Positions 1 through 9,905 of a stretch of 64,000 bases of DNA are shown here, piece after piece. The DNA is from Rapana venosa. Lineage: Eukaryota; Mollusca; Gastropoda; Neogastropoda; Muricidae. Numbering within the stretch: the stretch's first letter is position 1; each line of letters begins with the position of its first letter. Below the pieces are notes generated by a model that was given only the letters and a program-made list of their open reading frames with translations, was not told the origin of the DNA and did not search any database. Location: the NCBI GenBank assembly GCA_028751875.1, contig CM054134.1, positions 41,474,449 through 41,538,448 of the forward strand, given 5' to 3'. A program made the position numbers and the translations under genes.

Positions 1-94
1 CCGGGACCGCACAGTCAGGTATTTCACCCCCAGGGCCGTGACCATCACTGTCAGTGTGTACACTGCCACCACCACCATGAACAGCCCCATGTAC
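1..94 (-). CDS. Partial GPCR terminal exon at window edge
   Basis: Read on the minus strand, an acceptor (gtgcag) is followed by G-TAC-ATG-GGG, giving the start of transmembrane helix 4: YMGLF, then a hydrophobic run with VYTLTVM, then TALGVKY. This is the same start, phase and motif order as the terminal exons at 2130-2745 and 38949-39564, so it is a third paralogue of that exon. The rest lies left of the window. No matching exon 2 is visible between here and 2130. It may belong to a separate upstream gene copy or be a second terminal exon for the copy at 2130-5792. Homology is clear; the gene model is inference. Confidence 0.75.
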
Positions 95-853
95 CTGCAC
101 ATCTTCACATCAGGAATATGTGGGTTGTTGTTTTTAATTTCTCTCCAGATCATCGATTTCTTATTACATCTTTGAATTCCATTATGTGCATGTAATGGAC
201 AATCCTAATTGCAAAGTAAGGTATAGAGCAAGGTCTTGAACAATCAACAAGGTTAGGACTTCAGTTCTTAAAATAGATAAAGACACATCTTTAAGCCAGT
301 AGATTCTGACTTATCTTTCATTCAGCTGACTGAAAAGGAAACACCTAAAAAGACACTAGAAACGTCCCACGAAGGAAAAAGTTATGGCTGAGTCACATAC
401 AATCCAGGAGATAAGTATAGACTGAAACTAGAATGTCCTCATGCTAAAGTTGAACCTTTTGGTCTTGAATAAATCACACTGGACTCTAAACACATGTGGT
501 TAATGTGTATTCAAGAGCAAAAGCTTTACAGGGGAGAAAGTACACCATTACATAGGTGACAGAAACACTTTTCGTACACAAGATCCCATTCTCCTTCTCT
601 TCTCCATAGCAAATATATATGCTATGAAAGGCTATCGCAAATGTAAGGTTCAGCTGACTAAATGTACGGGCTTTGTCACTTTTGTGGCATGAAAGTAATG
701 CAACCTTCCAGAAACAAGTTCATTGTGTTTTGGGTTTGAGTTTTGTGTTTGGCCGAATTTCTTTCTTCTGCATTGTATTACACCTTAAATAGTATCTTCA
801 TCCCCACCTCTCCTCCCCACTTTTAATTTCATAATCACTAGCCATTTGGTATG
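95..853. other. Gene-free stretch, unique-looking
   Basis: I see no coding exon, RNA gene or recognisable repeat here. It would be intronic or intergenic to the edge GPCR exon on the minus strand. Confidence 0.5.
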
Positions 854-931
854 TAATAATAATTAATAATAATAATGTATGGAATTTATATAGCGCTGAA
901 TCTTGTAAAGCAACAAATCAAAGCGTTCAGA
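854..931 (-). mobile_element. 3' tail of a CR1/L2-type LINE
   Basis: On the minus strand the block reads aaagcaac..., ttcagcgctatataaattcc, then an (ATT)n tract. The same block ends the elements at 20040, 21240 and 44722. The agcgctatataaat motif followed by an ATT microsatellite is the usual 3' end of CR1/L2-like non-LTR elements. Only the tail is present. Confidence 0.7.
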
Positions 932-939
932 TTTTATTT

Positions 940-1043
940 CATACCACTTTAAGTCACGGCAGATTTCTCTCCTGAAATTCGGGCTGCTCTCCCCGGGGAG
1001 AGCGGGAGAACGCGTCGCTACCTAGCGCTGCGCCACCCTTTCA

Positions 1044-1083
<40 letters not shown>

Positions 1084-1196
1084 CAGCTGTATTTGTTTCC
1101 CTATCAGAGTGGCTTTTTTCTAAGAATTTTGCCAGGGACAACTCTCTTGTTGCCGTGGGTTTTTTTACGTGCGCTAAATAATTACGTGTAACACAC

Positions 1197-1227
<31 letters not shown>

Positions 1228-1240
1228 TAGCGCCCAACAA
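940..1240 (+). repeat. Dispersed family C element
   Basis: It begins with an accactttaagtc block followed by a self-complementary G/C-rich pair (gctctccccggggagagc) and gcgccaccc. A 33-nt T run follows (1047-1079), then tatcagagtggcttttt and a block reading ggacctcggtttatcgtctc. Other pieces lie at 16465-16572, 18555-18592 and 47510-47705. The palindromic block is shared by the copies and is common in mollusc genomes. It directly abuts the CR1 tail to its left. Confidence 0.7.
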
Positions 1241-2129
1241 ATACACTCATGAACTAAAGATAGGGGGAAAAATTTGCCGGTCCTAAGGGGTACGACGTTC
1301 CCGCGACACTTCAACCCGGACGTTTTCCGAATTTCTAGACAGCGCCGATTTAAACTGTATGAACCACCGATCCCCATAATGGGTACAAGTCCTAGCGTTT
1401 CATCTTATACATTTTTTATATTCAATACCCAACACCATAGGTTAATGGTGTGGGATTTGATCATACGTGTCGTGCTCATGCTGAGACCGATGGGCTTTCT
1501 AGACGTCGTTTGCCCTGACACATCCCCTCTGTATGTCGCTGTGTGTTTTTTTGTGTTTAAGTATGTAGTTGTGTTGTCTGTGTGTTGAGTGGTCTGTTGT
1601 TTGTGTGCTGTGTGTGTGTGTGTGTGTTGTGTGGTGTGTGTGTGTGTTGTGTGTTTGTGTGTTGTGTGTGTGTGTGTGTGTGTGTGATGTGAAAGAAAGT
1701 GCAAGTGCGTGTTTGTTTGATCTGTATTGTGAATTCTTCTGTAGCCTAGGAAATGAGGAAAAGCATCGAGTTCAGAATGTAACTGAGATTTTGTTGAATT
1801 TCCCTTCCCAAATTTTCCGTACATTATATTTAATTTCTCTAGTTTTACATAAATCAGTGAAATAATGTTACACGTTTATGTTACCATAAAGGAATGTAAA
1901 ATCAGTTATAAAGCCAAGAAGTCCACAAACTATTATATTCCATGAAAACAATCCAACACAGACACCCAAACTGTATTTTCAGTCTTCTACAAGTTCTAAT
2001 TGATAACAGATACAACATTCTTTTCTCACAGACATGTTTTATGACTTAAGATCTTTAAATTTGCGAAGAAAGGCAATTTTAACTTTACAAACACATGATA
2101 CGTGCTGCTAGTGATCCCACGTCTGGCTC
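1241..2129. other. Gene-free stretch with GT-rich tract
   Basis: No gene is supported. Positions 1601-1686 are an interrupted (GT)n array; apparent reading frames across it (Cys/Val one way, His/Thr the other) are artefacts of the repeat. The remainder is AT-rich and unremarkable. Confidence 0.6.
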
Positions 2130-2745
2130 TTAAACTTTGCATTTTTTCTGTTCCACTTCCTGTCCAGCCACACAGTGACACAGCTGCTTGAGAGTGGAGC
2201 GGTAGCGAGAGCTCTGCCTGACATAGACATGAAAGTTGATGGAGGAGTTCAACGCCTCCAACATGTGCGTCAAAGCAACAGTCACCTTAAAGGCATTGCA
2301 CAGATAGCCACTGATCATGAAACCTCCCAGACGACTGAAAATCACCAACGCCCGTATCACCGATGGCGTCATACACACCACATAAATACAACACACAGTC
2401 ACCAACATCCGTGTCAACGTCACTTCCTGTTTCACTACTGACGTCATATCAGACACAGTTTTGCGTCGCCAATTGGCGGTGACTTTGAGACGTAGGATGA
2501 TGGCTGTGGTGCAGACGATGACAACGACCAGAGAGATAGATGGAAGAGTAACGAGGAGGATGTGGATGTAGAGAACATCAATGAGAGTTCTGTGGCGGAG
2601 GTAGACTGGTGAATAGTGGGAAGTGTAGGTGGAGGTGTTGGTCATAGGATCCACGGCCTCTGTGGTCACAAACTTCAGACTCAGGGCTGTGGTCATCACT
2701 GTCAGCGTGTACAATGATATTACCACAATAAACAATCCCGTGTAC
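2130..2745 (-). CDS. GPCR-relic exon 3 (TM4-TM7), open
   Basis: The exon begins after tttttag with G-TAC-ACG and runs open to a TAA. It encodes helices 4 to 7: VYTLTVM-like TM4 (here LYTLTVM), TM5 beginning TLIDVLYIH, an ICL3 with TANWRRKTVSD, TM6 with CCIYVVCMTP, and TM7 ending NSSINFHVY, a variant of NPxxY. The C-tail is short and ends in KKCKV. Nearly all of 2439-2603 is identical to 39091-39255 at the DNA level, unlike the exon's flanks. Confidence 0.8.
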
Positions 2746-2889
2746 CTAAAAAGGCATTGAATAGAATTAGTATAGTTCTTTCAGTGATATTGCTCTCTTG
2801 TCATGATCTGAAAAGAAAATGAAACCTCATGTTGTCTAATGGTAGTTGATCACAGGATAGTGTCGCTCTTTTTATTTATATGAAAATGT

Positions 2890-3440
2890 GCAGATTTAAT
2901 TTTAGACCAGCCTGTTTGCCTACTCTGTCCACCCTGCATAATATTTTTTGATACTGTTAATTGCACAGTATCATCAGCATAGCCCAGGTTTGTGAGGTAT
3001 TTCCCTCCCTACTTTTACACATAGACCTTCTGCATCAGCACCTCTCTAGATGTGTCCCATATAGTAAAAAAGAAGTACTGTGAAAGGATGCATCCTTGTT
3101 TAACTTCCCTTTGGTCATTACAGAACTGATATTTTAGGTTTTCCATCCAATTGTAACCTTTTGGTCTTTGCATGGCGAGGCAATCATTGAGATGAGATGT
3201 TGAGAAAAGTTCACTTTGACTACTGTTGATCATTTTGAGGTAAAAATGATGTTTTCTATTTCCTTTGCTGTAGTCTGTGAAGGTTACAAAAACTTCATCA
3301 GTGCTTCTTATTTTCTTCATGAATATGCATGACACACAGGATGTGTAATTTGTGCCTCTGTTGGATGATGATGTACACTGCCTGATGATTAGATAGTTTT
3401 GTCTTGGTTTTCTGTCTGTTAAAACAACCATTAGCAAAAT
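2890..3440 (-). mobile_element. Degenerate RTE-type LINE reverse transcriptase fragment
   Basis: Minus-strand frames read, in order, a motif A relic (FVTFTDYSKG, compare the usual FIDFxKAFD), then a region with CLAMQRPKGYN, then VKQGCILSQYFF (motif B, usually VRQGCILSP), then, after a frame break, NLGYADDTVQL (motif C, YADD). The order and spacing fit an RTE-clade reverse transcriptase. It has stops and frameshifts, lies in intron 2 of the GPCR relic in the same orientation, and is too decayed to be active. Confidence 0.7.
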
Positions 3441-3580
3441 CTTATTTGCAATGCTGATTAGGAACAAAAGGTTATGTACCTGTTACGGCTTTGACATGGA
3501 GAAAAAAAAATATAAGTAATCCGTAAAGAAATAGAAACTGATGAGTAAATGATCACACCATCGTTTAAGGACCACATTAC

Positions 3581-3819
3581 TTTGTCTTGAGAACTTGGCA
3601 GCCTTCAGGGTACTTTTGAGGATGCAGAGACATCTCTCCATGGAGATGACAGCTGTGATGGTGTTGGAGATGGTGAGGAAGCCCAAATAATTACCCAGCA
3701 CAGGTCCGTTGTGAGCCTGCACCCAGTAACTGCCTGCCACTGGATCCAGCAGACTGAGGAGGACGTAGGACTTGCCAGCCATCAGGAACAGCAGGAAGCC
3801 CGTGTCTGATACTGCCAGA
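3581..3819 (-). pseudogene. GPCR-relic exon 2 (TM2-TM3), frameshifted at 3' end
   Basis: An acceptor (ggtgtcag) precedes TCTGGCAGT, encoding the TM2 motif LAVSDTGF, then KSYVLL, the loop DPVAGSYW and TM3 ending ISMERCLCI (ERC in place of DRY). Near the end it has LKSTLKAAKF where the intact copy has LSPLKAAKF. One base is then missing, so the donor (aaa/gtaatg) follows in the wrong phase. Length is 239 nt against 237 nt in the intact gene, matching +3 and -1. Confidence 0.75.
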
Positions 3820-4029
3820 CTGACACCATGACAACATCGTGAACACGGACAGTGAGATGGAGGCAGGGACACTAATACAAAGCCAGAGCCAAGAGAGTCA
3901 CGGCTACAGAAGGCATGTTCAGACCTTGTCTCATGGGCAAGTTGAACCTGATGGAGCCCATTCATCTCCTGTACAGAGTGCATGCTGGGTATGTTTGTGT
4001 TTCTAGGACTCACCATGTCCTAACATGAG

Positions 4030-4171
4030 TTTTTTTTTTTTTTTTATTTTTTTGGGGGGGGCGGGTCGCTAAAGGGTTGTGGTGTTTTTTATTTATATTT
4101 TTATTTTTTTTTTTTTTTTTTTTTTTTTTTATTTTTTTATTTATTTTTTTTTTTAATTTTTTTAGGGGGGG
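4030..4171. repeat. T-rich homopolymer tract with G runs
   Basis: Long T runs are broken by single A bases and two G runs. It lies in intron 1 of the GPCR relic, just upstream of exon 2 in gene sense. Runs like this are error-prone in assembly. Confidence 0.9.
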
Positions 4172-4329
4172 TCAACCACAGCCTAACATGAGGATGGTTC
4201 ATTAAGCGAGGCGTATTTGATCTTTTGTATGCATATATACACGAAGTGAGATCAAAGGCACTTCCAGGAAGGAAATAAGATCCATGGTTAAAACAATTGT
4301 TAAAAACAAGCAGTTGCTATTGGCGAGTG

Positions 4330-4998
4330 TTATTGCCCTGGAGTTACGCAGGCTGGAGCAGTCGTCCGGTTTGAATCCCAGTAGAGTTCATAATTCAAAA
4401 GCAGGTACACTTAGCATAGCTGCATCATTATATAGCGATCCACGGAGCATTCACTGACCCACATGCGAATAAAGACAGCTTGTCTTTGATTCGTGTAGCC
4501 TTGGTTTGCCTGTCTTTAGCTGACCTCAATTTTCGGTTTTCCACCCCATACACTTCTGGTCCCTGTGCGAGTGTTGTGCCAAGAGCCTTTGTGTGGAATT
4601 CAGGGAAAAGAAGTCGTTGAAGGGGGGGGGGAGCAATTGTGGTAGTCATGCACCACTGTGGGTAGTCTCCTCAGTGCTGGCTCCTGCCACGTACCGCAGT
4701 GTATTGAGCACAGACGGGGGGGACTTAGTGCGGTTGTGTCTGATGTATACCGTCTTAGAACAGACAGCACTAAACACCACGCAAAGAGGGACCCCGAAGC
4801 AGTGCAGGGTCCCCGTTGACTGGTGGTTCATTGCGACCCGAGAATTTAGATAGACGCTCCCAGAGACAACTCTGACTCTGAGGATGCGACATGGCGAGCT
4901 CTGGGTATGTTAATGCAGAAAGATTGAGATGATCTAGCCACAGGAACAGCGAAGCTCGCATGGGAAGGTCAGAAGAGCGTTGGAGGCGGCAAAAAGCC
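4330..4998 (+). mobile_element. Family A long SINE, diverged copy
   Basis: A tRNA-like B box (ggtttgaatccc) near 4370 is followed by blocks alignable in order with the family A copy at 30404-31250: a ccatacacttctg block, a 'gcaccactg' block, an 'aaacaccac' block, gcagtgcagggtcc, gaggatgcgacatgg, and a tail ggaacagcg ... ggcggcaaaaag. There are many small indels. It sits in intron 1 of the GPCR relic, antisense to the gene. No target-site duplication was found. Confidence 0.6.
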
Positions 4999-5450
4999 GA
5001 AAGCCATGGTAATAGTTTGAGACATCGGTTCCAGCAGTATGTAATCAATAGTATATCAAGTGAATTTCCACATGTAAAAAATAAACTAGGTGAAACTCAA
5101 CCAAAAGCGCATGCAAAACAAAAGGCTGTAATGTATCCATTTACAGTATTTCGTCCTCTACCAAAACAGATGGAAATGATTCTCGTATAGATAGTAGGCA
5201 ATGTAGAGATCTATATGTTCAATTCTATAATAAAAAAAAAAAAAATACTTCATTGCTACAGCTTCTCGTACGCATGATTAAAGCCAGCGGTTTAATGCGC
5301 TCGTTAACAAACACGCAGAGAGAAGAGAGCGGTGAGAGAGAGAGAGAGCTAGAGAGAGTGAGAGAGAGACGAGAGAGAGTCTAGCCCCATAGTGAAGCTA
5401 AGCGAATGCTACCTGTGAGAGTTTGTGAGTTGAGCTCAACTTGAACTCAC
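4999..5450. other. Intronic stretch with GA-rich repeat
   Basis: Between the family A copy and exon 1 of the GPCR relic. A (GA)n-type tract occupies 5333-5379 and a short A run lies near 5230. Nothing else recognised. Confidence 0.6.
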
Positions 5451-5792
5451 CTGAACAAGCACAGATGAATTTCGGTCCTGACAGCCCCTGCCAGCAAAGA
5501 ACCGCCATGTTGATGACGTTAGAGATGACCCACATGACCAAGAGGACAGCAAAATCCCGCGCAAAACAACGCAGATCTATACGTTCGCCACAAAGAGCAC
5601 TGACAAGTGTTTTCTGGGATGTCATACAGGGAACCGCGATGGGTGTAGCTGTCAGTGTCAGCAGAAGAATAGATAATCCTGTTGAAAAGGCGCTGTTCCA
5701 GCTCTAGAAATCTTGTTCAGGATATTGTGTGGTGCAGAATGTACTGTTATGGCATGGTGGATGTCAGATAGCATAGCCATGCTGTCAATCAG
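5451..5792 (-). pseudogene. GPCR-relic exon 1 (N-terminus, TM1)
   Basis: Homologous along its length to 28300-28619. Shared landmarks are gattgacagcatgg, ctgcaccacaca, agctggaacagc, gaacgtatagatctg, cgtcatcaacatggc, caggggctgtcag, and the donor gcttgttcag/gtgagtt. Compared with the intact exon it has at least eight single-base insertions, so no frame runs through it. In pieces it still reads ERIDL and NVINMAV of TM1. Confidence 0.75.
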
Positions 5793-6204
5793 CCAAGAGG
5801 ACTTAACCAGTCCTAACTAGTGCTGTGTTTTATTCTGTCTGTCTCAAGGACTGGCATCTTATAGTGTACTAGTCACAGAGCGCATTGGTTAACTGTGGGG
5901 AAGGGTGTGCCATCGTGTGAACTGAGACGAACAACACATTTTGGACAGTGCAGGATTGCTACTGGTAATAGGTCCAGCGCGTTCATGCACATAATTGTGA
6001 GTTTGATTATAACACCACACACACACACACACACCACACACACACACGACACACAGCACGCGCAGCAGCACACACACACACACGTACTCACACAGAGAAC
6101 ATCACACGGGGCTCAGCGCTTCCGCATGCGACACACGCACAACATGCTGTTTAGGTGCCTCCTGAAGTGGAGTTACCAGGGTGGGGTGCTGGAGCAAGCA
6201 CATG
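5793..6204. other. Gene-free stretch with (AC)n
   Basis: An interrupted (AC)n array covers 6013-6085. No gene or other repeat recognised; reading frames across the array are repeat artefacts. Confidence 0.6.
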
Positions 6205-6578
6205 AAATCAGGAGAGCCTAGTGGTTTAGAACCTTTGCGCCGCATCTGCCGTACCCAGTATTCGATTCCCGTTCAGCGGGGATATTTTCCCTGAGCGGTT
6301 AACCATCAGTGCAGACTCGCGCCGCTCCCCAAATTCTTCGGATGATCATAAACCGCAGGTCCCGTGTGCGAGAACGCACGCAAACGCACTTGCGCAGCGA
6401 CGTTAAATCCTGTTCCGATTTTTGTAAGAGAGAGGGCCATTGTGTCCGTGGGAACAGCGTGACAATAATTTACGAAAACCGCGTACGCGCGACGGAGACT
6501 GGACGTAGAGTAAAAAAGCACATAAGTGCTTATGAGCCATCATGCCTCAATATAAAAGAAAAAAGACAAGAAAAGAAA
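6205..6578 (+). mobile_element. Family B tRNA-headed SINE, head intact
   Basis: The head carries an A-box-like agcctagtggtttagaac and, about 45 nt on, a B-box-like gtattcgattcccg, as in a tRNA-derived pol III promoter. The body then has ggatgatcataaaccg, gtcccgtgtgcgag, ttaaatcctgttcc, ggccattgtgt and the 3' block gcacataagtgcttatg followed by an A-rich end. Nine other copies in the window share these blocks, mostly reversed. Confidence 0.75.
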
Positions 6579-7988
6579 AAGCGAGGAAGTTGAAGAGGAT
6601 TTTCTAGAGGTCTGTCTATTCGTTAAGGATTGCACGTGCCTTAGATAGACACAGCGACAACAAAAAAGAGGGCTCCTCGCATCCGAACCTTACAAACCAC
6701 CAAACGATGTATTTATAGGAACAAGACACTGCTCCTCCCCTTTTTCTGAATCTAACCCCCATCGAAGTTTTTGTCAATGTTGTGAGTATGATAAGCACTT
6801 TCGAAAACCCAGTTTCTTCATGGGGATCGTCCAGTGGAGCGAAGACGCATCATGTGAAATTGTGATGTTTTTGTGGGGGGGGGGGGGGGGGTGGGGGTGT
6901 TTGGGGGGGGAGACGCACAGTGGGAAAAAGATATAGAACGACTTGCTCGCGAACCTAATAGCTAAACGTAGGTTTCAAGACTTACGTTTGTCGCAGGGTA
7001 AGCGTGAGCGAGGGAGAGGACTATAGCAGTGCTAAGGATCATATGGAGGAGAACCAAGGGTGCACAAGATAATGAAATACTATGGCCGAGGCTGTTGGTC
7101 AGATTGAGGGCAACTGCCGCGTTTCATACCTTTTAGATTTTAGCTGTACGTTTTGATACTTCCGCTTGTATTCACTGTGGCGGGTCGCGTGGAGATATAA
7201 CTGTCTGTCAGCGGCAAGGCGGGTAGCTTGGAGGAGGGACAATGCCAAGGACTTCTACAGTGTGAGTTCTGCCACGGAATCACCTCCACGTCGCCTGGGT
7301 CTCCTCGGCCCGTCGTCCAGAGTCAGCGGGGTGAAGACGCAAGGCTGGCTGGTTTTGGCGCATGCCGTGGTGAGGTGCGCGCGCGACCGCGGCCGCGAAA
7401 TGGTTGGTTGTTGTTCTATAAGGGGGAGCGGGTACGGCTGACTTCAATAGTTCAAGAGCTGTGTAGATTAGAAGGTGTGCGAGCTAACACTAATGGACAC
7501 AAGAAAAGCTCCTGCTTTTGATCAATGCTCAGTTGAAATCCGATCACGTTGTTAATCCTTCGAGATGACTCGCGCGCTCGCGACAGCAGAGCGTGTCCAT
7601 GAGTCACGACATTGCAATGCGCGTGGCATCTTGACTTAGTGCCAAGAAGTAAGACCCATGGCAAAAGTCCACGCAGAGCAAGTTAGCACACCCTCACGAA
7701 CCCTTCCAATTCTATAACCGTTATAAGCCAGCGGCCACAGATCAGCATGAGTAGAACAAATGGAAGAAGTAACAGGATACGGCCTAACACACGCTAACGC
7801 GAAGTGGTGCATGTAGTTCACAGCTGTACACTATCTAGAGACTGTGCAAAACTTGAATTGCAACAGTCTTCCTAGACTCCTTTGACCTCCCTGACTACCC
7901 AGTCGAACACATACAAACCTTGTTGTTTTACAGCCAGCCCCGAGCCGACCCACAGAGGCCATATAACAGGACTGGGTCAACCAAATAA
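6579..7988. other. Gene-free stretch with G17 run
   Basis: No gene, RNA or dispersed repeat is recognised. A 17-nt G run lies at 6875-6891. Short open frames around 7166-7521 overlap each other and show no domain, so I do not call them. Confidence 0.5.
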
Positions 7989-8229
7989 TCGATAACTACT
8001 TACATACTCATAAAAAACTGTACAACCAAAAACAAATACAGCTTAAAGCTGGGCTTTGAATCCAACCTACTGTCGTTCCTTGATATCAACGCCCGACTGG
8101 CCGCGGCCATAAGAGACCACCCAGGACTGATCGGCCAGGTTCGAAGAAACCACGTAAATAACACCCAACATGAGACAAAACCAAAGCCAGATTCTTTAAA
8201 ACCAACCTTGTTCGAACTGACCAACTAGG
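7989..8229 (+). other. Open coding-like segment, unrecognised
   Basis: A plus-strand frame stays open for about 79 codons before TAG and has no start codon, so it would be an exon or element fragment. It reads SLKLGFESNLLSFLDINARL then AAAIRDHPGLIGQVRR. The amino-acid mix looks like real protein rather than repeat translation, and I suspect a retroelement-derived piece, but I cannot name the family. No splice sites were established. Confidence 0.25.
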
Positions 8230-8626
8230 ACATCTTCACTCATATCAGACAGAAAATGCCTGACTCTCTCTCTCTCAGAAAGTTAAAAATGTTGTCCGAT
8301 GGAACATCTTGGAAAGGGGAAGCAAGGACATAGAGAAGAAGGAGACATCATAAAGAGAAGGAACAAGGCAGCAAGAAAGAGAGAGACAGAAAAGAAGACA
8401 TTCCAAGCACAGAATTTCCAGAAGGTGTGAATACCATTTATTATGAAAGGTTCCTCATCCCGCATGGCGCCACGGGAGGGGGTAGGGAAGGGGGAAGGAG
8501 GCGGGGACTCCTGGCCACAGAATTGTCAAGGTTCTACTCTTATTCAGAAGTCCTAGTACCCTTCCAAGCTATAACCATTACCAATCTTTATAGCAACATG
8601 TTTATAACTGGTCAAGATTTTATAAG
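8230..8626. other. Gene-free stretch
   Basis: Purine-rich from 8310 to 8400 (many aga/gaa triplets), otherwise unremarkable. No gene supported. Confidence 0.5.
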
Positions 8627-8722
8627 AGCAGAACATATGGCAAGAAACACGAAACATCCGGCTCAAAATGCAGGTTGGGGTACATGTCATCTCATCTAGC
8701 AAGGAAGTGACAGTTTCAAAGT
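8627..8722 (+). repeat. Family D dispersed repeat, fragment
   Basis: Shares ordered blocks ggcaagaaaca, tcaaaatgca, ggttggggtacatgtca and aagtgacagtttca with the reverse complement of 27228-27320. Confidence 0.65.
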
Positions 8723-9649
8723 TATTCATGTTTCTTGTTAATTGAGCTGCCTACTGCTACTTACTATGGGCCCCTTTTCTTAGCAACCGCCACATAGTGA
8801 TCAAGCAAGGCTAGTGAACACTATCCAACATCATCTCTTCGCATGCTTGTTTATAAAGATTTACAGTAAGGAAGGAAGGAAGTATGAATATTTTGAAGCA
8901 AAAATATTTTCACCTTCTGGAAGTGACCTTTAATTAGATTTGTTTCATTTTTCTTGATTTCTATGGGTATTTTACATAAGATAATGAATAAGCACGAGTG
9001 TGCTTTCACATTCAAAACACACAGTGTGTAAGTGGTTTAAAAGACAAGGGCACTTCACTTTTCATGACCATCAATACAAGGCTTTTTATGACATAAAAAC
9101 TAATTGCACGCAAACTTTATGTTCTTTGCATATGCACATAGACATGTGTAAATAACCCTATACAGCCTGTGACCTGTGTTCCTCAAAGTAATGGGCCTTT
9201 TTGCTTGAAAACCATGATGTTTTCAAACATACTTGATCTCGTAATCAAAACTACCTAGAAGATTGTTGATGTATACAAGACCCCCTTCTCTCTGGACAAT
9301 TTATTTTAAAGAAAAATGGTGTAACTGGTTTAAAACATAAGGCTGTCACTTTGGGGGGCCTTTAGCGACTGTTGACACACACACACAATAACCAGACGTA
9401 CAGGTCAGATTGTCCACTGAGCACACTATTATGCAGTTCATATGGAAGAAAAACAGAGTGGTCGATGAAACTTTCAGTAATAGTATGGTGCTCAGGTGAT
9501 TCCTCTTTTAATTACAGAAAGACGAGAAGCTAGTGTGTGTGTGGTGTATGTAGTGTAGTGAAGTGCGATGGGCGACGCGCGGGCTTGCAAATCCAGCGCG
9601 CGCGTGCTATGCTGCAGTGTTGCGAGGGAGTGCGATAGCCAGTCGCAAG
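8723..9649. other. Gene-free stretch
   Basis: AT-rich with no recognised gene. A weak resemblance to the family B 3' block (aataagcacgagtgtgctt) appears near 8980-9010, too short to call. Confidence 0.5.
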
Positions 9650-9841
9650 CTTGTCAGTTCACCCCACTTACAACTCCTCTCAGCTGCTATTCATTCCATC
9701 CCATCCCAGCTCAGCTGGGGCCAGCTGGTGCTAATGACAGCAGGAACTGACCACACGTGGACTTGGTTAAAGGAAGGGGGCATGCTTATTTTAGCACTGG
9801 GTCCTGGACCCTTGGCAGAGTTATGTTGGATTTGTGAGCTG
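9650..9841 (+). repeat. Family D dispersed repeat, fragment
   Basis: Matches the reverse complement of about 27350-27540 in order: ctctcagctgct, a cattcc/catcc-rich stretch, ccagctgg, gctaat-a-agcagg, acttgg, aaggaaggggg, ttatgttggattt. It is the neighbouring segment of the same element as 8627-8722, but in the wrong order for one insertion, so these are separate copies. Confidence 0.65.
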
Positions 9842-9844
9842 TGA

Positions 9845-9905
9845 CGTGTGTATGTGTGTGTGTGTGTGTGCGTGCGTGCGCGCGCGCGCGTGCACGCACG
9901 CACGC
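9845..9905. repeat. Alternating purine-pyrimidine GT/GC tract
   Basis: A (GT)n array passes into GCGT and an uninterrupted GC alternation, then GCAC. Such tracts are classic candidates for left-handed DNA. Confidence 0.85.

Larger units (their letters stand above)
2130..5792 (-). pseudogene. Three-exon rhodopsin-type GPCR copy, frame-disrupted
   Basis: This is a minus-strand paralogue of the intact receptor at 28300-39564, with the same three-exon layout: exon 1 at 5451-5792, exon 2 at 3581-3819, exon 3 at 2130-2745. Exon 3 is fully open and exactly as long (616 nt) as its intact counterpart. Exon 2 has a 3-nt insertion and then a 1-nt deletion (ttcttc to ttctc) just before its donor, which breaks the frame into exon 3. 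Exon 1 keeps about 340 nt of homology and its donor (ttcag/gtgagt) but carries many single-base insertions, and the start codon position reads ctg. As written it cannot make a receptor. Because the lesions are mostly one-base insertions, an unpolished assembly is a real alternative to a dead gene. Introns hold an RTE fragment (2890-3440) and a family A SINE (4330-4998). Confidence 0.8.

Noticed and set aside
3015..3467. 150-codon minus-strand frame as a host gene
   Set aside because: Its content matches decayed RTE reverse transcriptase (motif B VKQGCILS), so it is an LINE fragment in an intron.
4593..5048. Overlapping short frames between 4.4 and 5.2 kb
   Set aside because: They fall within the diverged family A SINE and on both strands at once; no coding signal.
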